A stretch of DNA of 16,567 nucleotides from Erysipelotrichaceae bacterium (lineage in GTDB: Bacteria > Bacillota_I > Bacilli_A > Erysipelotrichales > Erysipelotrichaceae), in assembly GCA_030533035.1 (NCBI GenBank), contig JAUNJW010000012.1, forward strand, positions 1 through 16,567, in the 5' to 3' direction. Positions within the stretch are counted from its first letter, which is position 1; the number at the start of each line of letters is the position of its first letter. The notes under the pieces are model-generated. The model was given only the letters and a program-made list of their open reading frames with translations. It had not been told where the DNA came from and ran no database searches. The position numbers and the translations under genes are program-made. Shown here piece after piece: positions 1 to 6,128 of the stretch.

Positions 1-28
1 TACCGGATACGGCACAAACTCTGGACAT
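1..28 (-). CDS. rpmB: 50S ribosomal protein L28, N-terminal fragment (cut by window edge)
   Basis: Only the first nine codons are present, reading leftwards from an ATG at 28-26: MSRVCAVSG. This matches the conserved start of bacterial L28 (M-[AS]-[RK]-V-C-x-V-[TS]-G), a protein of the large ribosomal subunit. An AAGGAGG ribosome binding site sits at 42-36 on the minus strand, seven bases from this ATG. A second ATG five bases upstream, in another frame, gives a peptide with no L28 likeness. A good promoter lies further upstream at 88-60. The identification rests on nine residues plus correct start signals, so it is likely but not certain. It is divergent from ftsA. Confidence 0.72.
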
Positions 29-59
29 ACCATAACCTCCTTCACACAATTGCTAGAAA

Positions 60-88
60 ACTCTACCACATAATATCTTTGAATGCAA
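60..88 (-). promoter_or_regulatory. Predicted rpmB promoter
   Basis: On the minus strand, a -35 box TTGCAT (88-83) is separated by 17 bases from a -10 box TAGAGT (65-60). TGG directly before the -10 box makes it an extended -10. Transcription would start near 53, giving a short leader with the AAGGAGG site at 42-36. Confidence 0.55.
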
Positions 89-163
89 CCGGAAAATCTG
101 AAGAATCATAAACCGCACGGCCTTGCATTCACTGGCAATCTTCTGTTTTTCAATATCGAATTG

Positions 164-172
164 TGGTATCAT
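164..172 (+). promoter_or_regulatory. Predicted ftsA promoter (extended -10)
   Basis: TGG-TATCAT at 164-172 is an extended -10 element identical to the one in front of rpsU. No convincing -35 box is seen 17 bases upstream (TGTTTT at 144-149). The predicted start near 179-180 leaves about 20 bases before the AAGGAGA ribosome binding site (189-195). The 29-199 interval therefore holds two divergent promoters and nothing else recognisable. Confidence 0.5.
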
Positions 173-199
173 AAACTACGTTAATGGAAAGGAGACGTC

Positions 200-1471
200 A
201 TGGCGAGTGATAAACAGATCTTTGCGGCCGTGGAAGCCGCTGATCACGAAATCCGGCTCATTGTCGGTGAATTCTTCAACACACGCTTCAATATTATAAA
301 GGTTGAGCGGGTTCCGGTGAACGGAATCTCCTACAATAAAGTGACTGATCCAGAAGAAGTTACAAACGCAGTCCGCACTGCCGCCGCCGATGCGAAAAAG
401 ATGATCGGCGCCGAAGTGCAGAGAGTCATACTGGCAATTCCTTCCTATAAGGCCAAGAGATATTCATTCAAGTCAACGGTTGATGTTGAGGGAATTGATG
501 GGGTTGTCACAATTCAGGATGTCAGAAACGCAATCAAAAAAGCAGAATCGATGGATATCGGCAGGGCATACGCGCTGATCCAGACAGTCTGCGTCAAGTA
601 TACAGTCAACGGGATTTCAACCCGCCGGATTCCCCTCGGGGAAAGATGCTCACAGCTGACCGTGGACATTGATCTGCTCTGTGCAGACAGACAGCTGTCC
701 TACGATCTGGTCACATGTGTCGAGAATGCAGGCCTTTCCGTCATGGACATCTTCCTGGATGTCTACGGCGTCGGCAAGGAATCGGCCCTGTTCAACCAGG
801 CGATTGACCACCAGGTCATCATTCTCAAGATGGAGCGTGAGGCGACAACGCTCGGTCTGCTGCGCAACGGCAGGCTGACAACCGCGGCCCTGATGCCGGT
901 CGGCCTCGGCACCATCGCTTCCGCAGTCACCGACCAGTACGGCATCCGTACCGACATGGCGGTGGAGCTTCTCAAGTACAGCGTCCGTCTCGATGCGTCG
1001 AAGTGCTCCCGGAACCCGGTGCACATCTGGGCAGTGGACGGCGAAACCCGCACAATCAACGAGCAGGAACTGGTCGATTGTGTCCATGACGGCATCCAGG
1101 TATGGCTGAATGCGATAGCGAAAACGTGCGTTCCAATCTTGCAAGCAGGAAAAACAGCTGTTATGATTACTGGAGAAGGCGGCGAAACCCAGGGACTGGA
1201 CGCTCTTCTGCAGGAAACACTCGGTGTACCGGTAACATATTACATTCCGGAAACACTCGGCGGAAGAAACGCAGGTCTGACTGCCTGCCTCGGACTATTT
1301 TACGCATATCAGGACAAACTGCCGATCACCGGTCAATCCGACGACAGCCTGGACATGGATGCGTTCATTAAAGCAGTATCCTATCGGGATAAGAAGTCAT
1401 CAGATGGGAGCCGGGAGGACACCTTCACTAACAAACTCAGAGGTCTGTTCTCAGAAGGCAAGAGAAACTAA
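200..1471 (+). CDS. ftsA: Cell division protein FtsA (divergent, degenerate ATP-binding loops)
   Basis: FtsA is an actin-like protein that tethers FtsZ filaments to the membrane. This 423-residue product is of normal length and lies 15 bases before ftsZ. Family features are the VGE segment near residues 22-24, the GLSVMDIFLDVYGVGKESAL region (178-197), the G-R-L-x6-P-V-G segment (224-235), an adenosine-type motif ITGEGGE (323-329), and a C-terminal short amphipathic helix (TNKLRGLFSEGKRN, 410-423) that would act as the membrane-targeting sequence. Odd: the phosphate-1 loop, normally D-I-G-T-S, reads E-A-A-D-H (12-16), and the phosphate-2 loop, normally D-I-G-G-G-T-T, reads K-M-E-R-E-A-T-T (210-217). 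ATP binding may be weak or lost. Identity as FtsA is inferred from these remnants plus synteny with ftsZ. The start is supported by AAGGAGA nine bases upstream in a good context. Confidence 0.85.
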   Translation: MASDKQIFAAVEAADHEIRLIVGEFFNTRFNIIKVERVPVNGISYNKVTDPEEVTNAVRTAAADAKKMIGAEVQRVILAIPSYKAKRYSFKSTVDVEGIDGVVTIQDVRNAIKKAESMDIGRAYALIQTVCVKYTVNGISTRRIPLGERCSQLTVDIDLLCADRQLSYDLVTCVENAGLSVMDIFLDVYGVGKESALFNQAIDHQVIILKMEREATTLGLLRNGRLTTAALMPVGLGTIASAVTDQYGIRTDMAVELLKYSVRLDASKCSRNPVHIWAVDGETRTINEQELVDCVHDGIQVWLNAIAKTCVPILQAGKTAVMITGEGGETQGLDALLQETLGVPVTYYIPETLGGRNAGLTACLGLFYAYQDKLPITGQSDDSLDMDAFIKAVSYRDKKSSDGSREDTFTNKLRGLFSEGKRN

Positions 1472-1495
1472 ATTGAGTGGGAGAGGATGAAGTTT

Positions 1496-2587
1496 ATGGC
1501 AGATTTAACTTACAACCAGGTCGCGAAGATTAAGGTATTCGGTGTCGGCGGCGCCGGCAGCAACGCGGTCAATCGCATGGTACAGGAAGGTGTGCAGGGT
1601 GTCGAATTCTCTGTGGCTAACACAGACCTGCAGGCTCTCGATGTTTCACCTGTAGCAAACAAGATCCAGCTCGGCAGAGAAGGTCTCGGTGCCGGCGGAA
1701 ACCCTGACAACGGCCGTAAGGCAGCTGTTGAGAGCGAAGATGAAATCCGCAGATCCATGGAAGGCGCGGACATGATCTTCCTGACAGCAGGTCTCGGCGG
1801 CGGCACAGGTACAGGCGCATCGCCTCTGTTCGCAAAGATCGCAAAGGAACTCGGCTGCCTCACAGTCGGTATCGTTACAAAGCCTTTCTCCTTTGAAGGC
1901 AGAAGAAGAATGGTTCAGGCTGAACAGGGTCTGGAACAGCTGAAGGAATATGTTGACTCTCTGATCATCATTTCCAACAACAAGGTTCTGGAAGTCATCG
2001 GTCACATTCCTTTCGAAGATGCATTCAAGGAAGCTGACAACATCCTGCGTCAGGGTGTCCAGACAATCACTGACCTGATTGCTGTACCGGCAATGATCAA
2101 CCTCGACTTTGCCGATATCAAGTCTGTTATGGAAGGCCAGGGTTCCGCACTGTTCGGAATCGGTATGGCTGACGGCGAAGACAAGGCAAGAGAAGCTGCA
2201 GAGCGTGCAATCCAGTCACCGCTGCTCGAAGCTCAGATCAAGGGTGCCAAGAGCGCTATTATCAACGTAACCGGCGGCGCAAGCATGTCCGCTTACGATG
2301 CAAGCGAAGCAGTCGATTATATCCGTGATGCCGCAGGCAACGACATCGACATCATCTTCGGTGTTGCGATCAATGACAAGATCGGTGATTCCATCATCGT
2401 ATCCGTTATCGCTACAGGTTTTGACCTGCCGAAGCCGACCATGATCGAAACAGACGGACCTGCAGAGACAAAGAGCCCTGTAAGCTCCAGACCTGTTGCC
2501 GGCGTTGTTCAGGAAGCTGACGACGATCTGTCCTTCGCGGCAGACGATGACGACAACGTCATCCCGGGCTTCTTCAGAAGAGGTTAA
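1496..2587 (+). CDS. ftsZ: Cell division GTPase FtsZ
   Basis: FtsZ is the tubulin-like GTPase that polymerises into the division ring. The protein (363 residues from this start) has the N-terminal nucleotide loop VFGVGGAGSNAVNRM (14-28), the tubulin signature GGGTGTG (101-107), the T7 synergy loop NLDFAD (202-207) that completes the active site of the neighbouring subunit, an acidic disordered linker (about 320-352), and a C-terminal peptide NVIPGFFRRG that fits the FtsA/SepF/ZapA-binding tail. I chose the ATG at 1496 because GGGAGAGG (1479-1486) then has a nine-base spacing; an in-frame ATG at 1487 abuts that site and would only add MKF. ftsZ is the second gene of the ftsA-ftsZ operon and is followed at once by a terminator. 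Confidence 0.97.
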   Translation: MADLTYNQVAKIKVFGVGGAGSNAVNRMVQEGVQGVEFSVANTDLQALDVSPVANKIQLGREGLGAGGNPDNGRKAAVESEDEIRRSMEGADMIFLTAGLGGGTGTGASPLFAKIAKELGCLTVGIVTKPFSFEGRRRMVQAEQGLEQLKEYVDSLIIISNNKVLEVIGHIPFEDAFKEADNILRQGVQTITDLIAVPAMINLDFADIKSVMEGQGSALFGIGMADGEDKAREAAERAIQSPLLEAQIKGAKSAIINVTGGASMSAYDASEAVDYIRDAAGNDIDIIFGVAINDKIGDSIIVSVIATGFDLPKPTMIETDGPAETKSPVSSRPVAGVVQEADDDLSFAADDDDNVIPGFFRRG

Positions 2588-2594
2588 TAAATGC

Positions 2595-2619
2595 AAAACT
2601 CCCGGAAACGGGAGTTTTT
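2595..2619 (+). terminator. ftsZ rho-independent terminator
   Basis: Perfect 10 bp stem AAAACTCCCG (2595-2604) / CGGGAGTTTT (2609-2618) with a GAAA tetraloop and a five-T run, eight bases after the ftsZ stop. The A-rich left arm gives TTTT on the other strand, so it may also back up termination of msrC from the right. Confidence 0.93.
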
Positions 2620-2630
2620 CTATGGAAATC

Positions 2631-2652
2631 AAAAATGAGGCATTGCCTCATT
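2631..2652 (-). terminator. msrC rho-independent terminator overlapping its stop codon
   Basis: On the minus strand, AATGAGGC (2652-2645), a three-base loop, and GCCTCATT (2641-2634) form a perfect 8 bp stem that runs into TTTTT (2635-2631). The msrC stop codon TGA (2650-2648) is inside the left arm, so the terminator begins within the last codons of the gene. Confidence 0.8.
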
Positions 2653-3109
2653 CAATGATCCAGCCTTTGGAAATATAAGCTGCCGCGATATCTTCGGCGG
2701 CTTTTTCCATTTCCGCCTGTTCATCTTCCGTAAACCGGTCAGGGAAAGGTGAATCCAGGTCGATTTCGCCGATGACCCTGCCGCTGACGATGACCGGAAC
2801 ACAGAGTTCTGAGCGGCTGGCACTGTCACAGGCGATATGGCCGGGGAAAGAGAGAACATCACCGATTCTCTGCGATGTCTGTTCCCGGTAACACTTTCCG
2901 CATACGCCCTTGTCAAAGGGGATTCTTGTACATGCGGTTTTTCCCTGGAACGGTCCGAGCACCAGTTCATTCTTTCTGACCAGATAGAAGCCGGCCCAGT
3001 TGAGGCGGTCATAATTCATGGCAATGCAGGCGCTGACATTGGCGAGGGCTGCGATCATGTCGTCCTCCTCAAGGAAGGAGCGGATCTGTGCATTGATGTA
3101 CTTATTCAT
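2648..3109 (-). CDS. msrC: Free methionine-(R)-sulfoxide reductase (GAF domain, fRMsr)
   Basis: This cytoplasmic enzyme reduces free methionine-R-sulfoxide to methionine, using cysteine chemistry regenerated by thioredoxin. The 153 residues form one GAF domain of the usual length. Family motifs are NWAGFYLV (37-44), LVLGPFQGK (49-57), ACTRIPFDKGVCG (59-71) and SFPGHIACDSASRSE (87-101). The three family cysteines are C60, C70 and C94; C73 and C103 are additional. The protein start aligns with relatives, but no Shine-Dalgarno sequence is seen upstream of the ATG (3109-3107). Instead an extended -10 box lies just upstream, suggesting a leaderless mRNA. It is divergent from a T-box-controlled methionine transporter, which fits a role in methionine salvage. 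Confidence 0.93.
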   Translation of the reverse strand: MNKYINAQIRSFLEEDDMIAALANVSACIAMNYDRLNWAGFYLVRKNELVLGPFQGKTACTRIPFDKGVCGKCYREQTSQRIGDVLSFPGHIACDSASRSELCVPVIVSGRVIGEIDLDSPFPDRFTEDEQAEMEKAAEDIAAAYISKGWIIE

Positions 3110-3115
3110 ACAGAA

Positions 3116-3124
3116 AATATATCA
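3116..3124 (-). promoter_or_regulatory. Predicted msrC extended -10 promoter, likely leaderless
   Basis: On the minus strand TGA-TATATT (3124-3116) forms an extended -10 box. A start seven bases downstream falls on the A of the msrC ATG (3109). No AGGAGG-like site lies in the 20 bases before the ATG. No convincing -35 box is seen. Confidence 0.4.
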
Positions 3125-3216
3125 CAGAAGTGAAGCCTGCGTGGTCCGTAAGAATATATAGAGCGAAGCTATGACTGACGATTGTTCTTAAATATAGATG
3201 AAGAATTCATTCAATA

Positions 3217-3244
3217 TTGACTTTGCGGGAAACAGACGTATGAT
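3217..3244 (+). promoter_or_regulatory. Promoter of the met T-box operon
   Basis: TTGACT (3217-3222), a 16-base spacer and TATGAT (3239-3244) form a good sigma-A promoter. The predicted start near 3251 coincides with the first base of the T-box Stem I helix. The 3125-3216 stretch between the two divergent promoters shows nothing else I can name. Confidence 0.75.
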
Positions 3245-3250
3245 TGTAAC

Positions 3251-3493
3251 ATCAGCTGTGAAGGGAAGAGTACTTTTGCTTAGAAGCCCCAAGAGAGTCC
3301 TGAAAGGTGGGAAGGGACGGCATGAAGCGGAAGGAAGATGGCCCCGGAGCCGCAGGGCTGATATGTAAGCCATGCCGGAGAGGATCCGTTAACATCCATG
3401 GGTATTTATACCCGCAGAGGGAATCAGCCGTGAGGCCGGTTCTGAAATAAGGTGGTAACGCGCAGCCGCGCCCTTATACGGGGTGCGGTTTTT
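3251..3493 (+). promoter_or_regulatory. Methionine-specific T-box riboswitch with antiterminator/terminator
   Basis: T-boxes sense uncharged tRNA. Stem I base: ATCAGC (3251-3256) pairs with GCTGAT (3357-3362). AGTA (3269-3272) is the specifier-loop left strand; CTTTTGCTT (3273-3281) pairs with AAGCGGAAG (3325-3333); the distal part has AAGAGAGTCC and GGTGGGAAGG. The specifier codon is ATG (3338-3340) followed by a purine, which is methionine. A small hairpin at 3400-3413 matches Stem III. Antiterminator: ATAAGG (3447-3452) / CCTTAT (3472-3477) and CGCG (3459-3462) / CGCG (3467-3470) around the bulge TGGT (3453-3456), which would pair with an ACCA end; discriminator A is expected for tRNA-Met. 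The alternative terminator is CCGCGCCC (3466-3473) / GGGTGCGG (3481-3488) followed by TTTTT. The two folds exclude each other. It controls metQ-metN-metI. Confidence 0.95.
3466..3493 (+). terminator. T-box conditional terminator
   Basis: An 8 bp stem (3466-3473 with 3481-3488, one G-U pair), loop TTATACG and five T residues. Its left arm shares bases with the antiterminator right strand, so it forms only when charged tRNA-Met prevails. Confidence 0.9.
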
Positions 3494-3538
3494 CTGAGAC
3501 CATTCCGTTCACAGAGAATCCAAAAGGGAGGAAAAGAA

Positions 3539-4447
3539 ATGAACAAAGCACTCAAAGTGATCGCTGCTTCAGCGCTCACAGCAGCTCTGGCAGGCTGCTC
3601 TTCATCCAAAAAAGATGATTCTTCCGCTTCCGGTACTGAGACACCGGCTGCTTCCGCCGTCAACCCGCACGGATACCAGATCACACCGCTTGAGGCAGCC
3701 CAGCTGCCGCTGGCATTGCCGGATCTTGACGGCGCCGTCATCAACGGCAACTACGCGCTCGAATCCAAACTCAATGAGACAGACCCGTCCATCGCGATCG
3801 AGGAATTCGACGCTGAGACAAGCATCCGCCGCACAAACTACCTGGCAGTGGTCGAAGGCACGGAGAACTCTGAAAAGATCCAGGCGCTTGTCGCCGCCAT
3901 CACTTCCGATGACGTCCGCAATTATATCGATTCCACATACAAGGGAGCTGTCATCACTTCCTTCATTGATGAAAACGGCAAGGAAGTCACAGCGGCTGAA
4001 ATCCCGCAGGCGGCAGGCGATGACACAACCATCACAGTCGGCGCCACAGCGGTTCCCCATGCGGAAATCCTCAACAATGTTCTCAAGGACACCCTGGCCC
4101 AGTACGGCTGGAACCTCGAGGTTGTTGAATACACAGACTATGTCATGCCCAACACAGCATTAGACGCCGGCGACCTGGATGCCAACTACTTCCAGACACT
4201 CGGCTACCTGAAGACACAGAACGATGAAAGAGGCCTGCATCTCAAGGCGGCTGTCGGCGTCCACATTGAACCGATGGGTGTTTATTCCAAGAAGTTCAAG
4301 TCACTGGCAGAACTGCCCGACGGCGCTTCCATCGGCGTTCCCAATGACACTGACAACTACGGCCGCGCCATTGACCTGCTCAACGCGCTCGGACTGCTCG
4401 AAAACGCACCTACAGATCCGGAAGCGATCAAAGAGATCAACGGCTGA
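3539..4447 (+). CDS. metQ: MetQ methionine-binding lipoprotein, circularly permuted
   Basis: This is the substrate-binding subunit of the MetNIQ importer, anchored outside the membrane. Residues 1-20 are a lipoprotein signal ending in the lipobox LAGC (C20), followed by a Ser/Lys/Asp linker. The order of the rest is swapped against normal MetQ. Residues 42-143 carry the usual C-terminal half: LEAAQLP (51-57), AVINGNYAL (66-74), TNYLAVVEGTEN (99-110), YKGAVI (134-139). After a linker (144-163), residues 164-302 carry the usual N-terminal half: ITVGATAVPHAEIL (165-178), YTDYVMPN (198-205), LDANYFQ (213-219), HIEPMGVYSKK (242-252), PNDTDNYGRA (268-277). All blocks appear once and in one frame; 302 residues is slightly above the usual 270-285. 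The chosen ATG has GGGAGG (3526-3531) upstream; an earlier in-frame ATG lies inside the T-box. Methionine specificity is supported by the T-box and by metN/metI. Confidence 0.93.
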   Translation: MNKALKVIAASALTAALAGCSSSKKDDSSASGTETPAASAVNPHGYQITPLEAAQLPLALPDLDGAVINGNYALESKLNETDPSIAIEEFDAETSIRRTNYLAVVEGTENSEKIQALVAAITSDDVRNYIDSTYKGAVITSFIDENGKEVTAAEIPQAAGDDTTITVGATAVPHAEILNNVLKDTLAQYGWNLEVVEYTDYVMPNTALDAGDLDANYFQTLGYLKTQNDERGLHLKAAVGVHIEPMGVYSKKFKSLAELPDGASIGVPNDTDNYGRAIDLLNALGLLENAPTDPEAIKEING

Positions 4448-4462
4448 TCCATACTGCAAATA

Positions 4463-4508
4463 TGCTATGATGTCACAGCGGTGCTGATGAAGTGCCGCTG
4501 TGTTTCTT
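4463..4508 (+). promoter_or_regulatory. metQ-metN intercistronic element: extended -10 and GC-rich hairpin
   Basis: The 77-base gap holds TGC-TATGAT (4463-4471), a good extended -10 without a clear -35. It is followed by a hairpin with a perfect 8 bp stem CACAGCGG (4474-4481) / CCGCTGTG (4495-4502), a 13-base loop and then TTTCTT. The broken T run suggests a partial terminator or an RNA-stabilising hairpin that would give more metQ than metNI mRNA, a common need for binding proteins. The function is inferred. Confidence 0.5.
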
Positions 4509-4524
4509 GAGTGAGGGAGATTAT

Positions 4525-5490
4525 ATGATTGTCTTGAACGATGTCAGAAAGAGCTTCGGCGATCTCGAAGTTCTCAAAGGTATATCCATTACGATCCAGG
4601 ATCATCAGATCTACGGGATCATCGGCCAGAGCGGCGCCGGCAAATCAACGCTTCTGAGGTGCATCAACGGCCTCGAGGATTTCCAGTCCGGTTTGATCAC
4701 TGTTGACGATGAGCCGGTCAGGATTGAGGATCAGAAAAAGCTGCATCTTCTCCAGAAGAAGATGGGCATGATTTTCCAGAACTTCAACCTGCTGAACCGC
4801 CTTGATGTTTATGATAACGTCGCGCTGCCGATGAAATTCTGGGGCATCAAAACAAAGACTCCCGAAGCGAAGGAAAAAATCAAGGGACTGCTGAAGCTGG
4901 TCGGCCTGGAGGACAAGATCCATGCCCGTCCCTCGGAACTCTCGGGCGGCCAGAAGCAGCGTGTCGCGATTGCCAGGGCGCTTGTCCTGGATCCGCAGAT
5001 CCTGCTCTGCGACGAGGCGACCTCAGCGCTGGATCCCGGCATCACCCGTGAAATCCTTGCGCTGCTGCAGCAGATCAACCGGGAAATGGGAATCACGATT
5101 ATTGTCGTGACCCACCAGATGGAAGTCGTCAAGCAGATCTGTGAGAGGGTTGCCTTCATCAAGGACGGAACAGTCATTGCCGAAGGCAAGCCGGAGGAAC
5201 TGTTTGTAAAGCCGAAGAAAGAGGTCAAGGCATTCCTGCAGGAAGAAAGCGGACATCTGCCGGAAGACGGCATCAATATCCAGCTGTTCTTCACCGATGA
5301 AAGCTCGGACGAGCCTGTCATCACGATGATGGCAAGGGACCTGGGCATTGATTTCTCAATCTGCTGGGGCAAGCTGGAGGATTTCCGCTCCAGCGTCTAC
5401 GGCAGCCTGGTCATCAACATCAATGAGAAAGACAAAGAAGAGGTGCTTGCGTACCTGGATGGCAAGCAGGTGCTCTGGGAGGTGCTGTAA
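4525..5490 (+). CDS. metN: Methionine ABC transporter ATP-binding protein MetN
   Basis: This cytoplasmic ATPase subunit powers methionine import through MetI. The 321 residues show an ABC domain (about 1-240) with Walker A GQSGAGKS (34-41), Q-loop Q85, signature LSGGQ (139-143), Walker B ILLCDE (159-164), D-loop SALD and switch H197. A C-terminal NIL/ACT-like domain (about 248-321, INIQLFFTDES onwards) is the family's methionine-sensing trans-inhibition domain. The ATG at 4525 has GAGGGAG (4513-4519) at the right distance; an upstream in-frame ATG at 4492 would fall inside the hairpin and add eleven unlikely residues. It is 77 bases after metQ and two bases before metI. Confidence 0.96.
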   Translation: MIVLNDVRKSFGDLEVLKGISITIQDHQIYGIIGQSGAGKSTLLRCINGLEDFQSGLITVDDEPVRIEDQKKLHLLQKKMGMIFQNFNLLNRLDVYDNVALPMKFWGIKTKTPEAKEKIKGLLKLVGLEDKIHARPSELSGGQKQRVAIARALVLDPQILLCDEATSALDPGITREILALLQQINREMGITIIVVTHQMEVVKQICERVAFIKDGTVIAEGKPEELFVKPKKEVKAFLQEESGHLPEDGINIQLFFTDESSDEPVITMMARDLGIDFSICWGKLEDFRSSVYGSLVININEKDKEEVLAYLDGKQVLWEVL

Positions 5491-5492
5491 TT

Positions 5493-6128
5493 ATGTGGGA
5501 TACGATACTGACCGCGTCCATGCAGACGCTGAGCATGGTTTTCTGGTCAACGCTGCTTTCCGTGATTCTCGGATTTGTGCCGGCCCTTGTGCTGACACTG
5601 ACGGCACCGGACGGCCTGCGTCCCAATAAGCTCATTTATGAAACACTCAGTTTTATCGTCAACGTTTTCCGCTCATTCCCGTTTATCATCCTGCTGTTCA
5701 TCCTGGTTCCGTTTACCCGCTTCATCGTCGGCAAATCCATCGGTACAAAGGGAGCGATCGTCCCGCTGACTGTTTCCGCGATTCCCTATATCGCAAGAGT
5801 CTTTGAGACAAGCCTGAGGGAGACCGATCCGGGCGTCATTGAGGCGGCGAGGAGCTTCGGCGCAAATGACTGGCAGATCCTGTTCCGGGTCTACATCAAG
5901 GAATCCATTCCCCGCATGGTCAACGGCATTATTCTTCTGATCATCTCGCTGATCGGCTATTCGGCCATGGCCGGCACGGTCGGCGGCGGCGGAATCGGCG
6001 ACGTGGCGATCCGCTACGGCTATCAGGCCTACAAGATGGAATATCTCGTGATCTGTTCCATCATCCTGATTGTCTTTGTCCAGCTTGTGCAGATGGTCGG
6101 CAACTGGCTGTTCAAGAAGCTGTCATGA
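5493..6128 (+). CDS. metI: Methionine ABC transporter permease MetI
   Basis: This integral membrane subunit forms the methionine channel as a dimer. Its 211 residues are close to the family's 217. Hydrophobic segments lie near residues 12-36, 48-75, 86-104, 142-165 and 183-207, giving five membrane spans. The EAA coupling loop VIEAARSFGANDWQILF (115-131), which contacts MetN, is intact, and a glycine-rich GTVGGGGIGD (161-170) follows as in MetI relatives. GGGAGGTG (5477-5484) inside the metN end serves as ribosome binding site. Start and stop are two bases after metN and overlapping the next gene by four bases. Confidence 0.95.
   Translation: MWDTILTASMQTLSMVFWSTLLSVILGFVPALVLTLTAPDGLRPNKLIYETLSFIVNVFRSFPFIILLFILVPFTRFIVGKSIGTKGAIVPLTVSAIPYIARVFETSLRETDPGVIEAARSFGANDWQILFRVYIKESIPRMVNGIILLIISLIGYSAMAGTVGGGGIGDVAIRYGYQAYKMEYLVICSIILIVFVQLVQMVGNWLFKKLS

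Noticed and set aside
3452..3538. Longer metQ beginning at 3452
   Set aside because: That start lies inside the T-box antiterminator, has no ribosome binding site and would put 29 charged residues before the lipoprotein signal.
3539..4447. metQ as a frameshifted, truncated or chimeric pseudogene
   Set aside because: One open frame holds each conserved MetQ block exactly once, both junctions are smooth linkers, start signals are good, and the T-box, metN and metI are intact. Permutation explains it better than decay. An assembly error cannot be excluded from the sequence alone but would have to produce two clean in-frame joins.
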